From assembly GCA_002077065.1 (NCBI GenBank), contig NAJO01000056.1:124001-188000 (forward strand): a stretch of DNA of 64,000 nucleotides, given 5' to 3'. The notes under the pieces are model-generated. The model saw nothing but the letters and a program-made list of their open reading frames with translations, did no database searches and had not been told where the DNA came from. The position numbers and the translations under genes were made by a program. Shown piece after piece: positions 1 to 9,428 of this stretch. Positions within the stretch are counted from its first letter, which is position 1. Each line of letters starts with the position of its first letter. The DNA is from Cryoendolithus antarcticus (taxonomy: Eukaryota; Ascomycota; Dothideomycetes; Cladosporiales; Cladosporiaceae).

Positions 1-664
1 GAGACTATGGCCTCTGGTATTGCTTGCGGCGCTGCGATCAGCAGGTGTTCTTTTGCTGGTCCGCCGCCCATAGTCGCGGTGGTGACGGGCTGTTGCGCTT
101 GCGCTGGACTGGAATTGAGATGGAGATAGATGAGAGACGCAGGGGAACGGAATGGTAGACCAAGAGACTGTCTGGATGACAGAGGAGGGCTCAAGAGCTG
201 TACTTATCCGCTATCGATCCTACAGTGGTCGCATTGTTAGTCCGGCTGTTGTTTTGGTATGGCATGATGGCATCGCAGGATGACGCGAGAGGTGCGATGT
301 GGAGCTTCCGCGTTCGGCCAAGCTGTATTGATCAGCAGCACATATGCGAGATACCATAAGAGAAGGAATGACATTATGTTGTGAGCGTTGGGACCGAAGC
401 ATTGCAACGCAGCTGTTGGTGGGCCTCAAGTCCATTATGGTGAAGCATCGTTTTCGGGTTCAGAACGCCGCCTGCTATTGTACAAGCAACTTTCGTCTCG
501 TCCCAACCAGGTTGTCTTCCACACTCGCCTCGTGCTGTGATCGCCTCCATATCGCATGCTGGTAATACTCATGCCGAAGCTCAGTAGCAACCACGCGCCA
601 CGGAGTCCGTAGCCAGCGACCATAAGCTGCTTCGCACAATCATCTCCCGCCAAGCTCAGCTCCC
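1..664. other. No gene supported at the left edge
   Basis: Only short overlapping open frames without domain signal, Kozak context or splice support are present. The stretch lies downstream of the PWWP gene (its stop is at 665-667 on the minus strand), so part of it is probably 3' UTR and terminator of that gene. Confidence 0.5.
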
Positions 665-2559
665 TCACGCCTCAGCAGCAGTCTCCGCCGGCGCCTCAGT
701 CATCTTCGCATCCCCCTCCACAACCGCATCAACCACCTTGTCTCCACCATCGCCCTTCTCAGCCGTGGCTTCGGGAACAGCAGCAGGCTCAGCAGTCTTT
801 GGCTCCTCCGCAGCAGCCTCCTCGACCTTCTTCTCAACCTCATCAGCAGCGGTCTCTGCCTTCTCCACGACTTTCTCCTCAGTCTCCTTGGCCTCTTCAG
901 CAGCGCCAGCAGCCGCAGAATCTCCATTCGTAGCCGGCGCTTTCTCCTCGGCCGCAGCGGCGGCCTTGCTACCACTCTCCCCACCATCAGCCTCCATACG
1001 CTTATTCCAAGTCTCCAGCAATTGCGCACTGCGGCTCTTAAAGTTATAATCCTCCTCCTTGGGGATGAACGTAAGCTTCACAACCGCCTTCAGCACTTTG
1101 TGAATCTTCGTAGTGCGAATGATCGAAGGCTCCAGGTTGTCGTACTTCTCCAGCTGGCTGAAGAAGTCCGCCATGCCAGACATCTCCTCCTCCTTCGGCG
1201 CGGCGTCGCGTGCAAGGAAGCCCTTTTGCAGTCTGTGGCGGAGGTAGAGGATGGCTTTCTCGCGCTGCTCCAGCCGCTCGGACTCGGTGAGCTCTTTCTT
1301 CTCTTCGACTGCTTCTTCCTCTTTGGGTGCTGTGACCTTCTTCTTTGGCTTCGCGGTTGAAGCCTTCTTTGTGGAGCCAGCTTCGCCGTTGGGCGTCTTT
1401 GGCGCGTTAATCTTGGTGACTTTGGGAGTCTTCTTAGCCTGCGCTGTGTCAGTGCTGAAACATGTTGTCAAGTTCAGAGAGCAGTCTCCATCAAGGCTCA
1501 CCTTCCCCTCGCCATCGCTCTCAGCATCCTTCTTGCGCTTCTTGGTCGACTTTGGCGCGTCCGCGTCCTCCATCTCAACATCCTCATCGTCTCCGCCCTT
1601 GCTCTTGCGCGGTGCCTTCTTCTTCTTCTCTTGGCCCTCGGTTTCCACACTCTCCTCGCTCTCCTTCTCCGCCTTCTCAGCAGCGCGCGCAGCGGCCTCT
1701 TCCTCCTTCTGCGCGTACTCTGCTGCGATTCTGGCAGTCTCCTCGTCGAAGTCGCGGAGAATCTTCTTGAAGTAGTCGAGCTCGTGCTTCTCGTTGGCGA
1801 TGCGGTAGGCTTCTGTGAGTGCCTTGGTCATCTTGCCTTGAGGCTTGGTGTGGCACTCTTCGGGATCGAGCGGCTTGAGGGAGGAGTTGATGAGCCAGAC
1901 GCTGTTGAGGTCAGTATCACTTTCGGCGTGTAAAGGTTGCTCGTACGACTCACAATTCATTCGTGGCAAGGAACATAATCGGCCAGGTGCGCTCCTTGAC
2001 ATTCTTGCCACCCTCCTTGAAGTCGTCGCGGATGCTGCCATCGGGACGCGCAGCACTGACAGGACGCGAAGCGAGCAAGGGCTCAGGGATCATGTCCTCG
2101 CTGCAAATGATGGATGGCCAAGGCGGGTAGCCCTTCAGCCTAGCCCAGTAGTAGTCACCGGGCTTGCAGTCGAGGTTGAGTGTGGGCATCGACTTCTTTC
2201 TGTTCAACTTCTTCACCTTGTGTTCTGGCACGCCGCCTGTCGACTTCCTCTTCTTGTCCTTACTGTTGCCATTTGTAGTAGGCGCGTCATCCGTGGCCGC
2301 GTCGCCAGGGCCCACAGCCGCTTCGGTCGTTTGCTCGCCGTCGGGCGCAGCGACCTCTGTGGTGGCCTGCTTGCCGGCTATCTCTTCATCTTGCTTGGTG
2401 ATAGGCGCCTCGTCTTCAGCCAGCGTAGTCTCAGCTGTGGCAGGTGCTGCAGCGGTCTGGTCACATTCAGTCAGTACCGCCGTTGAGAGTCAGCGCGTCG
2501 ACAGCACTGCCTACCTCTGGCGCCTCGACTGGGTCGGTGTGAGGAGCCGCGTCAGACAT
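665..2559 (-). CDS. PWWP-domain chromatin protein with LEDGF-like C-terminal bundle
   Basis: Predicted chromatin reader. Four exons: 2515-2559, 1954-2456, 1502-1901 and 665-1438. The three introns have GT..AG ends, and the exons total 574 codons in frame. The ATG at 2559 starts MSDAAPHTDPVEAPE. Exon 2 carries the PWWP domain: the core reads PGDYYWARLKGYPPWPS (about residues 100-116), and the domain continues across intron 2 through FVWLINSS. A Lys/Glu-rich linker with basic nuclear-type patches (KKKKAPRKSK, KSTKKRKK) follows. Then comes a helical segment around MADFFSQLEKYDNL to LLETWNKRM that resembles the TFIIS N-terminal/LEDGF integrase-binding bundle. The tail is an Ala/Glu-rich low-complexity region. 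PWWP domains bind methylated histone tails and DNA. By analogy with LEDGF/HDGF or yeast Ioc4-type proteins it probably tethers partners to chromatin. The intron at 1439-1501 is a multiple of three and would be readable if retained. Confidence 0.88.
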
Positions 2560-4936
2560 GGCCGTGGTGTTCTACGGTAAGGGCGCGTTCGTGTGTATCG
2601 TGTCTCGTCTGTGGGTGACGTGACGTGCGCCGGTCCCAACGCGTAGTGCACCGTAGCAGTGATGTCGGCGGGAAGCAATGGTAGCAGGCAGGTGCTACTG
2701 ACGGCGCGACGCGCTTGCGGGTGGTTGTAGCTGGGTGAATGATGTCGAGGTGATGAAGTTGGTGTAGTGGAAGAAGAGACAGAGTTTGGAGCGGAGGGAA
2801 ATGGAGACTGGAGCTTGGAAGGACGCAGGGTCCGTGCAGACGCGGAAGGCACATCACCCTTGCGACTACGCGTTGAAGTGAAGATACTCTTACCTGACTG
2901 TCTTCCAGTGATGCTGAGGAGGATGAGCCAAGTGAGCTGTACAATCTCTGCCTCTCTATCTTCATATAAATCTTGTCGTTGTGGTGTAATTGATTGCTCA
3001 CCGTTCTTGGCGTTATTGGAACGTGGCGCAACTTGCGCCCGCCGAGAGCCGAACTATCGTCGCAATCCCTCGGTGACCAGCAGAAGTCAGATGCTGACCA
3101 CACCAGGCCTGGTCTCTACACGTTGCTCTCGCTCACCGCGGTGTCCATATAGCCAGCGTACTGTTCCTAGCATGTGTGTGCGGATTTAGAGAGGTGTAGA
3201 CACTGGCTGCTGCCTGATGGCCAGATAATGCGTTCGGCAGGTACATCATGCGTCTGCCCCGCCCGGCATGCTTGGAGCTTCCAAGGTTCTCGATCAGCAC
3301 GGCATTCGATGGCCTGACGGTGTTAAGTCTTTTGATCGCTATCGCTCGACACCGGAATTGCCGTAGCATGCCACTCCTAATACATTGATCCAGTGCGTCC
3401 GTTTTGACCGAGTTTTGAGGCTGGCTTCAAGACAGTCATAACGTTCAAGATCACAATAGTGGCATGCTGAGCTGGTCGTTACTGCTCAGCTAATAGATAT
3501 ACATCATGGCAGTCCAGGTACGAGCATATCGCGTGCAATGCTCGATCCATAAGACAGATCCGGTAATGCGTGTATGCAGCTCCAGACACCGTAGACCTAT
3601 TCACTCGCCAGCTCAAAGATGATGCTTAAATCGATAGTATCAGTAAATGATGTAGTCTCCTGGGAGAAGCTGAACAAAGGAGACAGATGAAAGTCAACTC
3701 CCTCACTGTGGTGCTCAAGCAAGTCACGTAACACGAACTGTCATCACCAGAAACATTAACCCCAGCGGAGTGTCCACAGCCTAGATTGTCGGAGAGTCCT
3801 GTATGCTTGAGAGAGATCTGGTCCAGGCGACGCACCATAATTCACTCGCTTTGATGGGGTCATTGACGTGAGAAGAATTTCGGACACTCCTCCCCGGACC
3901 ATGTCTGAGTAGGGCGAGTCTCATCGACTGTCGATCAACACAACACTGGGCTGATTGGCGTTGTAGAGATGTCCGTGTGTCCGGCATCGTGTATCAATGC
4001 TGGCGCTCTTGGGATCCTGGGATGTTCTCCCAGCCCTTGTAGTCGTCCCCGTGCGTACCCGACTCATTTGGTTATCCTCATCATCCGCCATCTCCAGAGG
4101 AGTCACAGGCGGCAAGACGCGCAGTCCTGGCACCCCGTACTCTGTCGACTCCTTGCAGCCTTGGCCCAAGATCCCGTGTGGGCAGCCTATTATGCGGAAG
4201 GTGTTGTTGCTTCTACTACACAAGTCTCCAGAATTGGAATCGCGCACCGCTGTACGCACGTCGACATCAAGTTGTCGCAGGTTGGGCGAGAGTGGATGAG
4301 GTTCGGTCGGGTCTGCCAGGCGTTCAGGGCGCGCGCCCGGCGATATCTGAGGCAGGCGCTTCGCAGTCCACGTCTGTCACACTCCCCGGTGATTCTCACG
4401 GGGGACGTGGTAGCACGATGCTCTGGCTTACGGTTGTGTTCGTGGGAAGGGCGCCGGATGTGTAAAGACTCAGGTTTGGGCTTGGACTGTGATGTGCACA
4501 GACCATCGACCAATCTCGAGACATCACCCGTTGCTCGAATTGCTCCTGCTTCGCTATCTCGTCGCTGAGTTATTGGTCTCCCGTAGGCGTGCAGGAACGA
4601 TCGATTGCCCTGTACCTCATCTCGATCGCATCAAACACAGGTTAGGCCTTTCTTCGCTGACCTGCGCCCGGTCGGCGCAATACAGAAGCCGGCGGACGTC
4701 CGATCTGATGACGCCGTGAACAATGAACAAAGACAGCATTGACAGATGTTCTCCTGCTCATATACACTGGCCCAGCCTATGGTATACTCGAATCCCGTTG
4801 TACATTCTCTACTCTCGCGTCCTTGCCCTGATTGATACCTTTCGTCCGCGATCAAGTGCTGATGCTCCTACCGAACCTCCTTCTCATGACAGCTGCCCTC
4901 CGTTCCCTAGCATCAGCCTCCGCCGACCTCACCAAA
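2560..4936. other. 2.4 kb without a supported gene
   Basis: The stretch contains the promoter of the minus-strand PWWP gene (first few hundred bases) and the promoter of the gene starting at 4937. The open frames here are short, mutually overlapping, rich in Arg/Ser/His and lack domain signal. I see no tRNA, long repeat or coding exon chain. Confidence 0.45.
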
Positions 4937-5496
4937 ATGGCTCCCATCCCAGTCGCCCTCTGCGGCAAGAACCCTAACATGGCAGGCCGCTTCACCGAGG
5001 CCATGAACGATGATTTCCATGGTAGGCCCTCTTCCCTCCCCGTTCCCTTCGACCCAGCTAATCCACTCTCAGTCACCCACGTGTTCACCTCCGTCGGCGC
5101 GGTCTCCCACGAGCTCCCAGCCCTCCTGAAGGGCGAGTCGATTAAGCCGTCATCAGGTTTAGGCAGCAATTGCCACTCGGAGAAGTCCCAGGCACCCAAG
5201 GCGATCATCGTTGGCGCTGGCTTTTCGAGGAGTGAGTTGGATGAGATGCGGAAATTCGAGGGCTGCAAGGATATTCCTTGGCTGTATCCTGATCCAACGT
5301 AAGGTGAACTGCTACCCTGCTCGTAGATTGAAGATGCTGATCTCTCGGCAGGAAAATGGCTGGAACTGGATTCAGGGCGCTATTCGGTGGTGACTTCATG
5401 ACGAGTGTGGTCAATCGGGCAAAGTCGACGATGCGTGAGCACGGGCTTGAGGAAGGCAAGGAAGACCAGGTGAAGCCTGATGTATGGGGATTCTGA
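4937..5496 (+). CDS. Small conserved-looking fungal protein, function unknown
   Basis: Three exons, 4937-5021, 5073-5298 and 5352-5496, total 152 codons in frame. The introns are 51 and 53 nt, and intron 1 has a GCTAAT branch site just before CTCTCAG. The ATG at 4937 has a good fungal context (CAAAATGGC). The 151-residue product starts MAPIPVALCGKNPNMAGRF, continues through a hydrophobic VTHVFTSVGAV strand and AIIVGAGFSRSEL, and ends PDVWGF. The beta-strand/glycine pattern (ALCGKNPN, IIVGAGFS) is reminiscent of a small Rossmann-like fold, but no family is recognised. It has no signal peptide or membrane segment, so it is probably cytosolic. An upstream in-frame extension exists but lacks support. 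Confidence 0.72.
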
Positions 5497-5939
5497 TGTT
5501 GTAATGAGCCATCTGTGAGTATTACCGTTCAGTACCTACTAAAGTCTTAAGCTTGTGACAACACGATTTGCGGCATGTCGCTACGTGCTATTGGCCTCAA
5601 TCCAAAAGTGCCAATATGAATATCAACCACTTTGTTGACCCACATCCTCCTGAACGCCACGGTCTCCTATCCTTAATCCAAGAGCAAGGGAGCATGAAGT
5701 ATTTTCCTGGACAGTGGAATGCCAACGCAGGCCATGCAAAGTCGCGATAATGGTAGACACTAAGTTTAGGCACCAGCACCGCGTTTCGCGTCGTGCAATG
5801 TCGAAGCAGGCACGCCCGCCGAGCCTGCATTGACCGTATGCGCCGAGAACCACGACTTCTCGTTGTCCTCTACTTCCCACAAAAGATCTCAAATTCTTTT
5901 TGACACCCACTACAGCATCGAGCAAATACCAGAGTCAAG
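5497..5939. other. Intergenic, promoter of the next gene
   Basis: No coding signal is seen in these 443 bases. A pyrimidine-rich tract (tctcgttgtcctctacttccc, about 5860-5880) precedes the ATG at 5940, as is usual for fungal promoters. Confidence 0.4.
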
Positions 5940-7657
5940 ATGGCCATCGACCCACCGCAGAAGTCTAAAGCTGCTGCCGCTGCTCATGCTGCGGATAGTA
6001 TTGCTGATGGCTACGTGATGGTGGCGAAGACGAAGGGGACCAACGACGCTACGGCGGACAAAAGTGCGACGAAGCAGACTACGGTCTCTTCCACGCTGCC
6101 CCATGGCGACGATCTTATTAATTTCGCTCATCTGTCCATCAACGACAATAATCGCGGACATGGCTGGGGTGACGAACCTGGACGTAGCGGGAGTGAGGAG
6201 AGCGTGGAAGCTGGGAATGTTGACCATGTGCACGACAGAGATGGAGATGACGGGTCCGGTAGGGATGACCGAAGTCCTGTGATGAGAATCCGCTGCTGAC
6301 AAAAGACTCAGGACTCCCCGCTGCTGAAACTATGCCTGGAACCTGGGACGACAAGACTGCGACACCAGAAGCTGACACTCAGGCTGCAAGCCAACACGCA
6401 GCGAACCCTCTGCCGTCTTGGGGCGGCGAGTCTATCACGGCCGACGCGGCGTCCTCCTCAAGCTTGCAACCTTCCGCGAATCTTGATCACCTCAATGCCC
6501 ACAAGACTCCAGGCCAGCGACTGGCCGACACCTTCGCAAGTCTACCACCGCTCCTCTTCAATTGTCATCCCGACAGTGCACACGCGTCATTCCGCATGTT
6601 CGTCACCAACTTCATCAAGAGCGGAAAAGGCGTCGATCTCGCCACCCAATGTGACACTACGTATGTGCGGTCCCAAATTGTGGGCATCGCGTTCGAGGTC
6701 GTCCACAAGTTCGGTGCGCAGCTTTGGCCTCAGTTTGCTGAAGAGGAGAAGCTAGACACGGTGTTCGGCCACCTGGAGAACTACCTAGAGGCACTCCTAC
6801 GCTACAACAATGGTCGCAGTGCCGCAGACATCAGCTATGACCGCAAGATCACCGACATCTGTCGCAATCCACTTCCATATCTCGACAGCGATGAGCAAGA
6901 GGCCGACCAAGACGAGGTCTTACGTGGGTATGACCCTCACAATGCTCTCGAAGACGCCTTCTATACTCTGTGCGCTTTTCCCCTCGCCAAGCTTGGCGTG
7001 GACCGCCTTCCCGCTACCTTCAAGATGATGGCCACGAGATAGTGCGAGAAGCACTTCAAGGCTGTGGGCATGAAGTGGAACCTCAAGCACGCAAAGAAGC
7101 TAGATGAGCATACACCTCACATCGCCATCGCCTTCGTCGAGGAATACCACAAGCACGTTTGGAGGGAGGATGACGCAGCGGCACTGTCCCATCTCCTACC
7201 CTTACTCGAGGAGTATTTACGCATTCTCTTCAGAGTTCCCGCAGATTCAACGCCTGCCGCGAATCTAGATGCTTCGAAGACCGACAGTTCTGCTACTTCA
7301 GGACCTAGCACCGGTGGAACAGGTCCGACGCAAAAGGAGAAGACGACGATCTGGCTCAACGCCATGTCGTCGGCGATGCTGCATCAGCCCATCATACCTC
7401 CGCATCTCCGGAAAGATGCACCAGAAGTCGCTGCCGACGCCGCACCAGCATCTCCCCCCGCGCCGAAAATCGACATGCCAGGCGACCAGATCGGTCTCAT
7501 GTGTACAGCTCCGGAGTGCGAGGCGCGTGAGGGTCACTACGTCTTCCGCACTGGCCGACTGTTGCGCGAGCATCTCGAGACGAAGCATGAGTTCGACGAG
7601 GACTTGGCACGGGAGTACACGGGGAAGGTCGCGATCGTACGTTGGGGCTATCCTTGA
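5940..7657 (+). pseudogene. W-P/Y-L-R repeat protein (locus A), interrupted by in-frame UAG
   Basis: Exon 1 is 5940-6258 and exon 2 starts at 6312; the intron (GTAGGG..CTCAG, 53 nt, GCTGAC branch) is in frame. The frame stops at TAG 7040-7042, then continues open in the same frame to 7657; read through it would be 555 codons. The N-terminus is Ala/Asp/Gly-rich low complexity. Two related domains of about 110 residues follow: one from about 6510 (RLADTFASL ... LWPQF ... LENYLEALLR) and one from about 6937 (ALEDAFYTLCAFP ... FVEEYHKHVW ... LEEYLRILFR). The stop falls inside the second domain, right after FKMMATR, where locus B has FQAMAT, so an intron there is unlikely. The C-terminus carries a C2H2-like finger (CTAPECEAREG, then REHLETKH). 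Alternatives are a truncated 367-residue protein ending at 7042, UAG readthrough, or a sequencing error. Function is unknown. Confidence 0.6.
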
Positions 7658-8187
7658 GCATGGAGTCATGACAGTCAAGTAGCGACTGCTAGACGATAGG
7701 ACATGGAGTGAGGGGGATACGTAAGGAACGAGTGTGTTGCTTTGCGACAAAGGCTGTTCGAATGGGCCATAAACTCTTTCGCGGCTTCGCGTAGGCTGCA
7801 GCGGCCATGAGGAGAGCTTGATACTGTGTGACAAAGGATAGACTCGCCCGTTTCGCATGCTCCAGTTTTTCACTACTGGAAGAACATTGCGTTGAGCTCG
7901 ATACTAGTAGTATACAAGTCGTTTCCACCGTAGAGACTTACCTCGCTCCCGACATGAGACAAGGCCTCGGTGACCGACTGAATCCGGACGCTATCTGTGT
8001 CGACACAGTAGAATCGAGAGCTGGGCAGACCGATGTGATGACCTTGTCGTGCAACTTCGTGACATGACGGCCACTCAACCATGCTTTCGAGAGTACCCAT
8101 ACACCTCTTCGTTGACTCTTGAGATATCGTGATACTACACTGACTTGATCACGCACCTCGCGGGAGTTGAGCTCACACGAAATCAAG
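7658..8187. other. Intergenic, no gene seen
   Basis: 530 bases between two plus-strand genes. Short frames on both strands have no domain signal. The end should hold the promoter and 5' UTR of the gene at 8188. Confidence 0.4.
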
Positions 8188-9247
8188 ATGATCGATCCCG
8201 TCCTGTCCCAATCGCAGCCTGTACGTGGTATGTGGATGTGGAACACCGCCAGCCTGTTCAATAATCCAGAACAGATCGGCGTCTTCCGCACGGAAGCGAA
8301 GCGCATCAACATCACAGACGTCTACGTGTACATTGCGCCCACTTGGTGGCTCACTCGGGGATCTGAGATCGCGGACCTGACCTCAGCACTTCATGTGGGC
8401 GGAACGCGCGTGTGGGCTCTCGATGGCGATGCGGACTATATCGATGTACCCACGGCTACGGCGACTTTGAAGCAGAGTATATATGATTTGGTTGCGTTCA
8501 ATGAGAACGCCGATCCGGACGCGCAGTTCTATGGCTACCAAGGGTACATGGAATCTGCGGGAATGCGGTATATAATACAATCTGCTAACAATATTGTACA
8601 GTGTGTGAACTTTTGAACCATACGCCGGTACTTCCGCCTGCGCTAATCTTTTCCATCGAGTAGCCGACATCGAGCCCCAAGACACGCAGCAACATAGTGG
8701 TCGCTTTCACAATGGCATCGCAGAATCCCGCCTCGACGCTGATCAACAGCTCTCTCGCGACACGCTTTTGCGGAAGTGGATTGATACGCTATCCTGGGCA
8801 AGCCGATCCGTACGGACCAACGGCATGCAGTTCGGCGCAGCGCTACCCTTCTGGCTCCACGACTACGAAGGTGAATCGCTTACGGTCCCTTCCACGCCAT
8901 CCGCCGATCGCGTGTCCGTGATGAATCTCCTGATGCCGATCTTGGATGAGTATGTGGTGATGAGCTACGATACCGACTCAGCAATCGCAGCCAGTCGCGT
9001 TGTGCAGCAAGCAGCTTATGCGTCTCAGCGGTTGCAGGAGGGACAGAGCATGCCTCGTGTTCTCGGCGCTGTGGAAGTTGGGACGGGTGTCGGGAGCGGT
9101 GTGTCGTATGGTGATACGCCGGGCAAGGGGTCGAAGGCGGTAGTGCTAAGAGACATCGAGAGTATCACGCAGAGCCTTAGGCTATATCCGGCGTTCCGTG
9201 GGATGGCCATACATCATTGGCAAGCCTGGAATGAACTTGCTTCGTGA
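8188..9247 (+). CDS. Predicted TIM-barrel glycoside hydrolase-like protein
   Basis: Coding parts are 8188-8542 and 8664-9247 (313 codons in frame), provided the interrupting sequence is removed as a twin intron (separate entry). The ATG at 8188 starts MIDPVLSQSQPVRGMWMWN; the open frame reaches upstream but has no earlier ATG. The protein opens with an RGMWMWN strand, then TDVYVYIAPTWWL, RVWALDGDADY, FYGYQADIEPQD across the splice, FGAALPFWLHDY, DEYVVMSYDTD, VLGAVEVGTGVG and a C-terminal GMAIHHWQAWNEL. This alternation of strands, each ending in acidic or aromatic residues, is typical of a beta/alpha barrel glycosidase, and D-I-E-P resembles a strand-4 catalytic motif. This is an inference from pattern; I cannot name the CAZy family. 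No signal peptide is visible, so an intracellular location is predicted. It converges with the glycosyltransferase gene at 9429. Confidence 0.7.
8543..8663 (+). other. Candidate [D1,2] spliceosomal twin intron (stwintron)
   Basis: An internal intron, 8544-8601 (58 nt, GTACAT ... TGCTAACA ... TACAG), lies between the first G (8543) and the T (8602) of an outer donor. Removing it creates GTGTGTG, an outer intron of 63 nt with a GCTAAT branch and GAGTAG acceptor ending at 8663. Consecutive excision joins CAA-G to CC-GAC (Q-A-D-I-E-P) in frame. A single intron 8544-8663 breaks the frame. The alternative 8603-8663 keeps the frame but inserts about 20 residues, including the perfect branch-site sequence. 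Confidence 0.7.
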
Positions 9248-9428
9248 TGATAGAGGGATGGCATTGCGGTCAAGGGCATATCCTGAGCTGTGCCCTGATT
9301 TGGCGTCGCGGACCTGGCAATTTGGCACACTGGGTGGTGCTGTAAATCGCACTACACATCCAAACCACTGTTTTCGTCGTCGTGCCGCATTCAGACCAGT
9401 AAGGACGTAGATCGATGCGGCCAGAAGC

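Noticed and set aside
3969..4568. 199-residue plus-strand frame in the 2.6-4.9 kb gap
   Set aside because: Rich in Arg/Ser/Cys with no domain; opposite-strand frames of similar length overlap it.
8167..8187. Upstream start of the glycosidase-like gene
   Set aside because: The codon at 8167 is TTG; the first ATG is at 8188.
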